A stretch of 48,110 nucleotides of DNA. It comes from Nanosynbacter sp. (lineage in GTDB: Bacteria > Patescibacteriota > Saccharimonadia > Saccharimonadales > Saccharimonadaceae). The first letter of the stretch is position 1. Every line of letters starts with the position of its first letter. The position numbers and the translations under genes were made by a program. The notes under the pieces were generated by a model, which had not been told where the DNA came from, did no database searches, and worked only from the letters and a program-made list of their open reading frames with translations. Location of the stretch: NCBI GenBank assembly GCA_015257485.1, contig JABZKC010000003.1, positions 1-48,110 on the forward strand, written 5' to 3'. Shown piece after piece: positions 15,423 to 22,268 of this stretch.

Positions 15423-16532
15423 TTAGCTAGTTTTTGCATGTATATATAAATCTTGCAAAAATTTTATACTATTTTTTATATCATATTTTTTTAGATATCT
15501 AATATCAACCTCGTTCCGTGTCGGTCTAATTGCCGCTGTGAATTTTTTTATATCGAGTGGTTGAAAAGCAAGATTTTTATCTAATCGAGCTTCTTGTGGC
15601 ACAAAATTACTTGCAACACAACTTAAGCTGTTTACTTGTGCTTCAATAAGTACCATGCCTAAACCTTCGTAGATACTTGGTAAACAAAATACATCCATTA
15701 CGGAGTAAAGTTTGTCTGTGCCATTACGTTGGCCTAAGAATAGGACGGAGTCTGTAAGGCCAAGTTTTTCGACCTTGGCTTTGATTTTTTCTTCAAGGGG
15801 GCCGGCGCCAATGAGGAGGAGTTTGGAGTCTGGATTTTTTGTGTGATATTCATTAAAAACGTCGACTAGGAAATCATGATTTTTTTGTTTAACAAAACGA
15901 CCGACGTGTCCTATAACGGTAGTGCTATCATTGATATTAAATTCCTGGCGGAGTTTTTTGCGTGCTTCGGGATCAAATTTAAATTTATCTAGATCAATAG
16001 CATTATAGATAATTTTTATTTCGCTGCGATCGAAAGATTTATTACCAAAGAGGTAGCGGCCAGCTAGTTCGGAACAGGCAAAATAATCTGTGGCGTACTT
16101 CTTACTAAATGGCCTTAAGATATTTTTGATAATATTGCGCTTCCATTCTTTTGGATTACTGGTGGAATGACTGTGAGAAATGCGGACAGGTACCCCAGCC
16201 TTTTTCGCGGCGTAAAGTGGAAAAACTGAGAGGGTGTTTATGTTGGAATGTACGATGCGATATTTATTCTTACGGAACAAATCTTCCATGGCTTTGAGAT
16301 ATTTGGGGAGTTTTTGGTATTTTGGCACCAGGAAGACGCGACCACCGAGTTTTTTAATTGCTTCGTATGGAATACGCGTAGAGTCTTCGTCACAAATAAA
16401 ATCAAACTGGACCTTGGTGCGGTCGAGGTGTCGATAGTAATTCATGATGACTGATTCGACGCCGCCGCCAATCCATTTACCCATAATTTGGGCAACAATA
16501 ATCGTTTTTTTAGAATTATCTGCGTGGCTCAT
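15423..16532 (-). CDS. Family 4 glycosyltransferase (EpsF-like)
   Basis: A 369-residue GT-B enzyme. The N-terminal acceptor domain starts VAQIMGKWIGGGVESVIMNY and contains VHSNINTLSVFPLYAAKKAG. The C-terminal donor domain has IGHVGRFVKQKNHDFLVDVF, LLIGAGPLEEKIK and the EX7E motif in SIYEGLGMVLIEAQ. It should add a sugar to the lipid-linked repeat unit at the cytoplasmic membrane face. It is the first gene of the polysaccharide transcript, 71 nt after the predicted start site. The SD is weak. Base composition is closer to the core genome than that of wzx, HAD and wzy. Confidence 0.92.
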   Translation of the reverse strand: MSHADNSKKTIIVAQIMGKWIGGGVESVIMNYYRHLDRTKVQFDFICDEDSTRIPYEAIKKLGGRVFLVPKYQKLPKYLKAMEDLFRKNKYRIVHSNINTLSVFPLYAAKKAGVPVRISHSHSTSNPKEWKRNIIKNILRPFSKKYATDYFACSELAGRYLFGNKSFDRSEIKIIYNAIDLDKFKFDPEARKKLRQEFNINDSTTVIGHVGRFVKQKNHDFLVDVFNEYHTKNPDSKLLLIGAGPLEEKIKAKVEKLGLTDSVLFLGQRNGTDKLYSVMDVFCLPSIYEGLGMVLIEAQVNSLSCVASNFVPQEARLDKNLAFQPLDIKKFTAAIRPTRNEVDIRYLKKYDIKNSIKFLQDLYIHAKTS

Positions 16533-16609
16533 TTAAGAGTCTGGGCCTTTCTCTTATTTTATGAAAACTACAATCTCAACTTTGTAGCCTTGCTTTATTA
16601 ATTATTAAT

Positions 16610-16638
16610 ATTCTATAACTTTTTCCAGATAAAGTCAA
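16610..16638 (-). promoter_or_regulatory. Promoter of the polysaccharide operon
   Basis: Minus-strand -35 TTGACT (16633-16638) and -10 TAGAAT (16610-16615) are 17 bp apart. The start near 16603 gives a leader of about 71 nt containing a small hairpin, CTACAA-AGTTGAGA-TTGTAG. It drives the GT4 gene and probably the genes through LCP. Confidence 0.75.
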
Positions 16639-16736
16639 CTTGATAACAGATAAAAATGGCATAAAAGGTAGATATGGCTTTAATTTTAGGATTTTAAAAA
16701 GCATTGGCTTATCACTTTGTGATTTTTAAATAGAAA

Positions 16737-16761
16737 AAGAACCGATATAACTTCGGTTCTT
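16737..16761 (-). terminator. Rho-independent terminator after the coiled-coil gene
   Basis: AAGAACCGA (16737-16745) and TCGGTTCTT (16753-16761) form a perfect 9-bp stem with a 7-nt loop. On the minus strand it is followed by TTTTT, so it ends transcription from the coiled-coil gene before the polysaccharide promoter. The rest of the gene-free stretch 16533-16916 holds that promoter and the degenerate repeat at 16851-16965. Confidence 0.82.
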
Positions 16762-16850
16762 AAGGGATTTTAAATTGAGCGCATAGTCAGTTTTTTCTTA
16801 TAAATTTTTCATGAAGTATGAATTTATTTGGCATATCTCCCCCCCTCCAC

Positions 16851-16965
16851 CTTAAAATTTGTGTGGCTTCTTGCATGGCTCTTAGTTCTCACTTCGTGAT
16901 TATCCCTCCTCTTGCCTTAAAGTCCGCGAGATTTCTTGTATGGCTCTAGGTCTCCACTTCTCGAT
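16851..16965 (-). repeat. Degenerate 65-bp tandem repeat at the end of the coiled-coil gene
   Basis: 16851-16900 aligns without gaps to 16916-16965 at 35 of 50 positions, a period of 65 bp. The second copy spans the last codons and stop of the coiled-coil gene, and the first copy lies just after it. It looks like an old tandem duplication of the gene's 3' end. Confidence 0.5.
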
Positions 16966-17324
16966 CGGATTTTTTCATCCAGTTTTTTTAATTTGTTTTT
17001 CTGTGTTTGAATTTCGCTATAAACACGAGTTTTCTTGCGCTTTAAGCTTTCAATTTCCAATTTCACAATACCTTGCTCATCGAGTAGGTCATCAAGCTCG
17101 CGGTTTAATGCTTCAATTAAACTATTTTGAGGTTTAGATTTGAGATTCTCAGCAGTAAGCTGCATCTTTATCCGCTCTATTTTTCCATAAAAAAGGCTGT
17201 GACGTTCAACGGCGACCTTGTATTCGGTACGAATCAGGTCATGGTTGGCTTCGGCTTCCTGCATGCTGCGAATTACTTCGCGTCGGTTAGCTTTCAATAC
17301 GGCAATTTCAGAATTTTCTGGCAT
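16917..17324 (-). CDS. Hypothetical coiled-coil protein
   Basis: A 135-residue protein with no signal peptide or membrane segment. It is almost wholly charged alpha-helix with heptad-like spacing (about 8-118: MQEAEANHDLIRTEYK, LNRELDDLLDEQGIVKLEIE, KLKKLDEKIRSR). I recognise no family. The ATG at 17324 was chosen because AAGGAGG lies 6 nt upstream; the open frame continues to a TTG at 17354. It has its own promoter (-10 at 17383-17388) and terminator. The C-terminal tail (GDLEPYKKSRGL) lies in a degenerate repeat and may be a recent change. Confidence 0.7.
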   Translation of the reverse strand: MPENSEIAVLKANRREVIRSMQEAEANHDLIRTEYKVAVERHSLFYGKIERIKMQLTAENLKSKPQNSLIEALNRELDDLLDEQGIVKLEIESLKRKKTRVYSEIQTQKNKLKKLDEKIRSRSGDLEPYKKSRGL

Positions 17325-17382
17325 AAACACCCTCCTTATTAATGTGCGCGCCAAATATTAGGCGTAAATACGTTACTTTTAT

Positions 17383-17388
17383 ATTATA
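17383..17388 (-). promoter_or_regulatory. -10 box of the coiled-coil gene promoter
   Basis: A minus-strand TATAAT lies 58 nt before the ATG. TTTGCG, 16 bp upstream, may serve as the -35. It falls in the 86-nt gap between the GtrA stop and the coiled-coil gene, so the latter can be transcribed independently. Confidence 0.5.
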
Positions 17389-17410
17389 TCAGATTTAACC
17401 AAACCGCAAA

Positions 17411-17950
17411 CTAGGTTTCTGCTGAGTTGTTTTTATCTTGGCGTTTACTGAGGCGTTTGGAGGTACGACTACTCGTGAAGACGATGGCCTTACTGAGGGT
17501 GTAATTTACTACGATTGTAATGATGTTGCAGAAAACCTTCCAAATGAGTTTGTTTTGTTTGCAAACCTCAACGGCGAGCCACATAACAAAAACTTCTATA
17601 CCAAGGGTAATTAGTCGTGCGATAAAAAAGAGGACGGCTTCGCGCATGATGGCGACATGAGTCTTGGCGGTACTTTCAAAAACATAGAGACGATTAGTAA
17701 CGAAGGCGAAGGCTACAGCCACTACCCAAGCCCAAATAGTGGACGGGACGGTTTTGATTTGGAGGATTTCCGCGAAGATATAGAAACTAACAATGTTCAC
17801 CAGGGTAGTAAGAACGCCGAAGACAAAATAAAGAACGATGTGCTTATTATAATTCACGAATCGCTTGAGGTAAGAGGGTGATTTTAGGGCTTTAATCAAG
17901 TTTTTGCAGTTGATTTGGTATAGCACTGCGGATTCATTAGCTTCTGCCAT
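17411..17950 (-). CDS. GtrA-family membrane protein
   Basis: A 179-residue protein with a cytoplasmic N-terminus (about 1-35) and four helices (about 36-55, 62-82, 100-118, 130-150). It has the GtrA features YFVFGVLTTLVNIVSFYIF, FAFVTNRLYVFES and NYTLSKAIVFTS. GtrA proteins are thought to move polyprenyl-phosphate sugars across the membrane for modification of surface polysaccharides, in line with the nearby locus. No GtrB-type transferase is seen in this window. There is no SD; a perfect TATAAT ends 7 nt before the ATG, suggesting a leaderless mRNA. Confidence 0.9.
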   Translation of the reverse strand: MAEANESAVLYQINCKNLIKALKSPSYLKRFVNYNKHIVLYFVFGVLTTLVNIVSFYIFAEILQIKTVPSTIWAWVVAVAFAFVTNRLYVFESTAKTHVAIMREAVLFFIARLITLGIEVFVMWLAVEVCKQNKLIWKVFCNIITIVVNYTLSKAIVFTSSRTSKRLSKRQDKNNSAET

Positions 17951-17957
17951 ATTTATT

Positions 17958-17963
17958 ATTATA
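17958..17963 (-). promoter_or_regulatory. -10 box for leaderless GtrA mRNA
   Basis: A minus-strand TATAAT lies 7 nt before the gtrA ATG (17950), so the start site should fall on or next to the ATG. The -35 region is weak (GGTCAA at 17 bp). Confidence 0.5.
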
Positions 17964-18134
17964 ACGGATTTTACTGATTTTTGACCGATTTCGCTTGTGC
18001 TGAGTTAAAATTAAATAGATTCTCTCGGATTACGAGGATTTTCTAGAAATCAAAATTATTGTGGTGTACATCTCGCAGATTTATGGACATCTAGCGACCT
18101 GCTGGATTCGAAATTTTTGTGATTTTTGTCATAA

Positions 18135-18162
18135 AAAATACTCCCCAGAAGAGGAGTATTTT
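18135..18162 (-). terminator. Rho-independent terminator of the ribosomal supercluster
   Basis: AAAATACTCC (18135-18144) pairs with GGAGTATTTT (18153-18162) around an 8-nt loop. On the minus strand it is followed by TTTTTTAT. It lies 8 nt after the rpsI stop and ends the long alpha/L13-S9 transcript. Confidence 0.9.
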
Positions 18163-18169
18163 CTTTTGA

Positions 18170-18565
18170 TTAACGCTTGGAGAATTGTTCGCGTTTGCGA
18201 GCAGAACGTAAACCGTATTTTTTGCGTTCTTTTTCGCGTGGGTCGCGCTTGATGAGACCAGCTTTCTTCAAGACTGGGCGCAAATCTGGGAATTCCAAGG
18301 TAAGAGCTTTAGAAATTGCCAATTTAATAGCGTCGACTTGACCAGCTAGACCACCACCGGAAACCAGGATGGTAACATCAAATTCTTTTTGCTTGTTAAC
18401 GAGAGCTAAAGGATCGGTCACTTCAGCAAGCAAGCTTTTGTTTAGAGAAAGATACTCTAGAGCTGGCTTGTTGTTGATGGTGATTTCACCTTTACCCTTA
18501 AATAGACGTGCGCGAGCAGTAGCTGCTTTACGACGACCAAGTCCGTAGGAATATTTGGTTGCCAT
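18170..18565 (-). CDS. rpsI: 30S ribosomal protein S9
   Basis: 131 residues, normal length. Starts MATKYSYGLGRRKAATARAR and contains VSGGGLAGQVDAIKLAISKAL. It ends KYGLRSARKREQFSKR, the basic tail that reaches the P-site tRNA in the 30S head. The ATG overlaps the rplM stop by one base (TAATG), so translation is probably coupled. It is the last gene of the supercluster. Confidence 0.98.
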   Translation of the reverse strand: MATKYSYGLGRRKAATARARLFKGKGEITINNKPALEYLSLNKSLLAEVTDPLALVNKQKEFDVTILVSGGGLAGQVDAIKLAISKALTLEFPDLRPVLKKAGLIKRDPREKERKKYGLRSARKREQFSKR

Positions 18566-18990
18566 TATTTAATCTCCTTTGGATTTTGAGCGGAATGAGT
18601 GTGCTCAGCGCCATTGAAGACACGAAGACGAGCTAAACGATCGTCAGCGAGCTTGTTCTTTGGAAGCATGCCTTTGACAGCTTCTTTGATGGCGTAAGCT
18701 GGGTTCTTCTCGATGATTTCTTCGAGTTTGAGCTCGGTGAGACCACCTGGGAAGCCACTGTGACGGTAGTACATTTTTTCAACCATCTTGTTGCCAGTAA
18801 CTTGGATGTTCTTAGCGTTCAAGACGATGACGTAGTCACCATTGTCAATGTGTGGAGTGTAAGTAACTTTAGACTTACCCATAAGTTTGTCAGCGATAAC
18901 GACAGCTAATTTACCAAGTGGTAAAGAAGCGGCATCGATAACATACCATTCGCGCTTGATTTCAGCGGTTTTTTGGCTAAAAGTCTTCAT
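18565..18990 (-). CDS. rplM: 50S ribosomal protein L13
   Basis: 141 residues. EWYVIDAASLPLGKLAVVIA, GDYVIVLNAKNIQVTGNKM and YYRHSGFPGGL are the family signatures. It binds 23S rRNA early in 50S assembly. It overlaps rplQ and rpsI by one base each (TAATG). The L13-S9 pair is joined here directly to the alpha operon. Confidence 0.98.
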   Translation of the reverse strand: MKTFSQKTAEIKREWYVIDAASLPLGKLAVVIADKLMGKSKVTYTPHIDNGDYVIVLNAKNIQVTGNKMVEKMYYRHSGFPGGLTELKLEEIIEKNPAYAIKEAVKGMLPKNKLADDRLARLRVFNGAEHTHSAQNPKEIK

Positions 18991-19370
18991 TATTTAGCCT
19001 CCTTAGTTAGGTTGATAGAATCGACAAATGAGATAGTACCCATTTCAGCGTGGTCACCCTTGCGGAAGCCAGCGCGTTCAATTCTGAGGTAACCAGAATC
19101 ACGTTCGATTTGAGGAGCAATAACATCCATCAAGAGGTCTGCAACTTCAAGGTCATCCAATCTTGCGATGAGGAGACGACGATTAGCGAGACCACCTTTT
19201 TTGGCGATGGTGATAAGCTTCTCGGTGTAGCGGCGCATTTCTTTAGCGCGAGCTAGAGTCACGGTGATCGACTGGTATTTGATCAGAGAGCACATCAGCC
19301 CACGTAGTAGTGCCCTTCTCTGGTCGGTTTCACGGCCGAACTTGCGGCCTTTATATCCGTGGCGATGCAT
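18990..19370 (-). CDS. rplQ: 50S ribosomal protein L17
   Basis: 126 residues. It starts MHRHGYKGRKFGRETDQRRA and contains LLRGLMCSLIKYQSITVTLARA and ERAGFRKGDHAEMGTISFVD, both typical. It lies near the peptide exit tunnel. It overlaps the rpoA stop by one base (TAATG), following the common rpoA-rplQ order. Confidence 0.98.
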   Translation of the reverse strand: MHRHGYKGRKFGRETDQRRALLRGLMCSLIKYQSITVTLARAKEMRRYTEKLITIAKKGGLANRRLLIARLDDLEVADLLMDVIAPQIERDSGYLRIERAGFRKGDHAEMGTISFVDSINLTKEAK

Positions 19371-20320
19371 TAGATATTTAACTCCTTAAGTTTATTTTTA
19401 ACCTCATCAAGAGCCTTTTGACCGAAGCCTTTGAGGTCCTTGAGGTCGGTTTCAGATAAGACAACGAGGTCTCTGATGGTGTGAATTGCGTTGTTTACAA
19501 GAGCATTAGCAGTACGAGCTGAAAGACCTAATTCTTCGATAGGAAGCATTAGACCAGCATCTTCCTGTTCGTTCTTGGAGCCTGGAGCTGGAGCGGTGTC
19601 AGCGACAGTTTTTCCAGCAAGAGCCTGGTATTGATTCACAAGAATCGCAGCGGCTTCTTCGAAAGCTTCACGTGGGGTGATGGTGCCATCGGTTTCGACG
19701 GTGATAGTCAATTGTTGAAGATTGATATCTTGACCAACACGAGTGTTTTCAGCATTGAAACGAACGCGAATTACAGGGGTGAAGACGGCATCGAGGGCGA
19801 TCATGTCGCTGTGGATGCGTTCTTCGGCTGAGCGCTCAATAGTAAGATAACCGCGGCCAGATTCGACGATGAAGCGCATCTTCAAAGTGTAATTTGGATC
19901 ATCGATGTGGCAAATTACCTGGTTTGGGTTAGCGATTTCAACTTCATTGGTGAGTTTGATATCGCCGGCGACGACACGTGTGTCACCATCTTTTTTGGAT
20001 TGTTCGCTACCTTTGATTTCAAGAGTAAGCTCGACTGGAGCGTCGGAGTGGCTCTTAAAACGAATGTTTTTAAGGTTGAGCATGATGTCGACGACATCTT
20101 CACGAATACCTTCGATTGCAGTGAATTCGTGAGTAGTACCTTCGATACTGAAGGAAGTAATTGCAGCACCCTTAATACTTGAGAGTAAGACGCGGCGGAG
20201 AGAGTTGCCTAAAGTGTTACCATAGCCGTAGTAAAGTGGCTTGATTACAAATGAGGCACAGTTCTCGGATACGTCGATGACTTCTGCAAGATTTGCTTCG
20301 TGAATTACTTTTGTTGTCAT
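19370..20320 (-). CDS. rpoA: DNA-directed RNA polymerase subunit alpha
   Basis: 316 residues, normal length. The N-terminal dimerisation domain includes YGYGNTLGNSLRRVLLSSIK, which nucleates assembly with RpoB and RpoC. The C-terminal domain (about 255-316) has LGLSARTANALVNNAIHTIR and LKGFGQKALDEVKNKL, the part that contacts UP elements and activators, so regulated transcription through alpha-CTD is possible. It lies between rpsD and rplQ as usual. Confidence 0.98.
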   Translation of the reverse strand: MTTKVIHEANLAEVIDVSENCASFVIKPLYYGYGNTLGNSLRRVLLSSIKGAAITSFSIEGTTHEFTAIEGIREDVVDIMLNLKNIRFKSHSDAPVELTLEIKGSEQSKKDGDTRVVAGDIKLTNEVEIANPNQVICHIDDPNYTLKMRFIVESGRGYLTIERSAEERIHSDMIALDAVFTPVIRVRFNAENTRVGQDINLQQLTITVETDGTITPREAFEEAAAILVNQYQALAGKTVADTAPAPGSKNEQEDAGLMLPIEELGLSARTANALVNNAIHTIRDLVVLSETDLKDLKGFGQKALDEVKNKLKELNI

Positions 20321-20328
20321 TGTTCTCC

Positions 20329-20946
20329 TTAGCGTGAGTAATACTCAACGATTAGTTGTTCGTTAATGCCTGCTTCGGCTTCTTCGCGTTTTGGCTTGCC
20401 AGTAATTTCGATAGTCATTTTCTTAGCATCAGACTTCATCCAGCTGAGTGGAGTAACACCACTGGCAGCGACGATATTGTCGAGATTCTTGAAGTATTCA
20501 GACTTTTGAGACTTAGCGCGTACTTCGAGTTTGTCACCAGCCTTCAAGCGGATTGAAGGGATGTCAATACGGCGACCGTTAAGAGTGAGGTGTCCGTGAG
20601 AGACAAGTTGGCGTGCTTGGCGACGAGTAGAAGCGAAACCAGCGCGGAAAACAACGTTATCTGCGCGGCGTTCTAGGTATTCTAGAAGGATTTCACCGGT
20701 GAGACCTTCGGCCTTTTGGGCTTCTTTCATCAATTTAGCAAATTGTTTTTCGAGAAGACCATAGAGTCTACGAACTTTTTGCTTTTCGCGAAGTTGGGTA
20801 AGATACAAACTACCACCGCGAACTCGCATATCACCGTGCTGACCTGGAATACCAGATTTTTTAGCCATGATTTTGTGAGCTTTTGGTGCTAGGGCAAAGC
20901 CCTCGCGACGACTTTGTTTGACAATTGGAGATTTATCTCGTGCCAT
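20329..20946 (-). CDS. rpsD: 30S ribosomal protein S4
   Basis: 205 residues. N-terminal SRREGFALAPK lacks the cysteines of zinc-type S4. IPGQHGDMR and LREKQKVRRLYGLLEKQF follow, then the S4 RNA-binding domain (RADNVVFRAGFASTRRQAR, HGHLTLNGRRIDIPS). It is a primary 16S rRNA binder and in many bacteria represses the alpha operon. The start overlaps the rpsK stop by one base. Confidence 0.98.
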   Translation of the reverse strand: MARDKSPIVKQSRREGFALAPKAHKIMAKKSGIPGQHGDMRVRGGSLYLTQLREKQKVRRLYGLLEKQFAKLMKEAQKAEGLTGEILLEYLERRADNVVFRAGFASTRRQARQLVSHGHLTLNGRRIDIPSIRLKAGDKLEVRAKSQKSEYFKNLDNIVAASGVTPLSWMKSDAKKMTIEITGKPKREEAEAGINEQLIVEYYSR

Positions 20947-21353
20947 TACGGTTTCCTCTCTCCTTTAGGACGTACACCACCATGAGCGATAGGTGTTTGG
21001 TCGGTTATACTATCAATTTTGATGCCAAGACCAGAGATAGCACGGATGGCGCTATCACGACCGAGACCGATACCCTTGACGTAAACGTCGACGGAGTTCA
21101 GACCGTGATCTTTTTTGGCGATTTCACCAGCTTTTTCAGCGGCGATTTGAGCAGCGTAAGCTGTACCCTTCTTGGAACCTCTAAAACCGTTAGCACCAGC
21201 AGATGACTGAGCGAGGACTTGGCCTTTCTTGTCGGAAATGCTGATGATAGTGTTATTAAAGGTGGCCTTGACGTGGACCTGACCAGAAGTGACAATACGC
21301 TTGCCTTTCTTGGTTTTGACTTTGACTTCTTCAGTTCTAACTTCTTCTGTCAT
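20946..21353 (-). CDS. rpsK: 30S ribosomal protein S11
   Basis: 135 residues. VHVKATFNNTIISISDKKGQ and SSAGANGFRGSKKGTAYAAQ are typical. The usual C-terminal PHNGCRPPK-type segment reads IAHGGVRPKGERKP, so the conserved Asn and Cys are replaced. It forms the platform near the mRNA exit. It has a 10-residue charged N-terminal extension, and lies 15 nt after rpsM. Confidence 0.97.
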   Translation of the reverse strand: MTEEVRTEEVKVKTKKGKRIVTSGQVHVKATFNNTIISISDKKGQVLAQSSAGANGFRGSKKGTAYAAQIAAEKAGEIAKKDHGLNSVDVYVKGIGLGRDSAIRAISGLGIKIDSITDQTPIAHGGVRPKGERKP

Positions 21354-21368
21354 ATTTTACTCCACTAA

Positions 21369-21755
21369 CTAGGTTTTACTTGCTGCTTTTGGTTGTGCAC
21401 CACCGACCGCGATCGCCTTACCCTTACGTGTACGTGCGTTCGTACGAGTACGTTGGCCGTTGACTGGAAGACCAGCCTTGTGGCGGATACCTTTATAAGA
21501 ATTGATATCCTTAATGCGTTTGATATTGTTTGTTACGAGGCGACGCAGATCACCTTCGACTTGATATTTGCTAGAAATAATGTCGTTGATTTTCTGTTCC
21601 TCAGCCTCGGTGAGATCTTTCACCCGAGTGGTAGGCTCAATTTTGGCCTCCGCAAGGATGGCTTTTGAGGTAGTACATCCGATACCAAAAACGTAAGTAA
21701 GGGCAATCCATACTTGTTTTTCGGAAGGGATGACTACGCTAGCAATTCTTGCCAT
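21369..21755 (-). CDS. rpsM: 30S ribosomal protein S13
   Basis: 128 residues. MARIASVVIPSEKQVWIALT and the H2TH-containing YVFGIGCTTSKAILAEAKI are followed by YKGIRHKAGLPVNGQRTRTN and a basic tail that touches tRNA and L5. The start lies 2 nt after the rpmJ stop, keeping the usual rpmJ-rpsM-rpsK-rpsD order. Confidence 0.98.
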   Translation of the reverse strand: MARIASVVIPSEKQVWIALTYVFGIGCTTSKAILAEAKIEPTTRVKDLTEAEEQKINDIISSKYQVEGDLRRLVTNNIKRIKDINSYKGIRHKAGLPVNGQRTRTNARTRKGKAIAVGGAQPKAASKT

Positions 21756-21757
21756 GC

Positions 21758-21874
21758 TTAACCCTGCCTTTGCTTATTCTTAGGTTTTTTCTTGTTGATG
21801 ACACGTAGTACGCCTTTGCGACGAACATAGATATCATCAGGGGAGATTTTCTTTACACTTGCACGTACTTTCAC
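21758..21874 (-). CDS. rpmJ: 50S ribosomal protein L36, zinc-free form
   Basis: A 38-residue protein starting MKVRASVKKISPDDIYVRRK and ending KKKPKNKQRQG. The family normally has a Cys3-His zinc site (MCDKC...C...H); here all three cysteines and the histidine are absent, giving the C-minus form. The start is GTG at 21874 with AAAGGA about 10 nt upstream. Position between infA and rpsM confirms the identity. It is too short for simple ORF cut-offs and easily missed. Confidence 0.95.
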   Translation of the reverse strand: MKVRASVKKISPDDIYVRRKGVLRVINKKKPKNKQRQG

Positions 21875-21962
21875 TGTGTAAAAATCCTTTCCTTGTTAAT
21901 CTATTTCAGGTACTAATGAAAAAGCGGAAATTTTTTCAGAGTTCGCCAAAATAGGGTTGATA

Positions 21963-22184
21963 TTATTTAAGGCGGAAGCTGATACGGCCCTTCGTAAGAT
22001 CGTAAGGGGTAAGTTCAACCTCAACCTTGTCACCTGGCACAAGACGGATAAAGTTTTTGCGCATTTTTCCGCTCATGTGCGCAATAATAATATGACCATT
22101 CTCAAGTTCTACTCGAAATTGAGTATTTGGTAATGCATCGACGACAGTGCCGCCTAATTTGATCACTTCCTTTTGACTAGCCAT
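21963..22184 (-). CDS. infA: Translation initiation factor IF-1
   Basis: 73 residues, a single S1/OB fold. KLGGTVVDALPNTQFRVELE, GHIIIAHMSGKMRKNFIRL and TPYDLTKGRISFR match the family almost end to end. It blocks the A site during initiation. There is no clear SD; a strong extended -10 promoter lies 13 nt before the ATG, predicting a leader of only about 6 nt. Confidence 0.98.
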   Translation of the reverse strand: MASQKEVIKLGGTVVDALPNTQFRVELENGHIIIAHMSGKMRKNFIRLVPGDKVEVELTPYDLTKGRISFRLK

Positions 22185-22197
22185 AAATTATTTACCT

Positions 22198-22226
22198 ATT
22201 TTACCAGAGATTTCAGAAAATGTAAA
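22198..22226 (-). promoter_or_regulatory. Internal promoter before infA
   Basis: Minus-strand -35 TTTACA (22221-22226) and extended -10 TG-G-TAAAAT (-10 at 22198-22203) are separated by 17 bp. It can restart transcription for infA-rpmJ-alpha independently of the sortase and secY genes. The predicted start, near 22191, gives a nearly leaderless infA mRNA. Confidence 0.75.
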
Positions 22227-22268
22227 GAGGTTTTAGGCGGTTTGCCGGTCCTCTTATTGATGAGATGG

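Noticed and set aside
16691..16730. ATCAC-TTT-GTGAT followed by T's as a plus-strand terminator.
   Set aside because: The stem is short and AT-rich, and no plus-strand gene precedes it.
17951..18134. Possible gene or RNA between gtrA and rpsI.
   Set aside because: No start with SD, no motif and no promoter-terminator pair; only the gtrA promoter and near-palindromes were seen.
22227..22262. AAGAGG...CCTCTT hairpin before infA as a terminator.
   Set aside because: It lacks a clean U-tract and its loop is large; at best a weak or regulatory structure.
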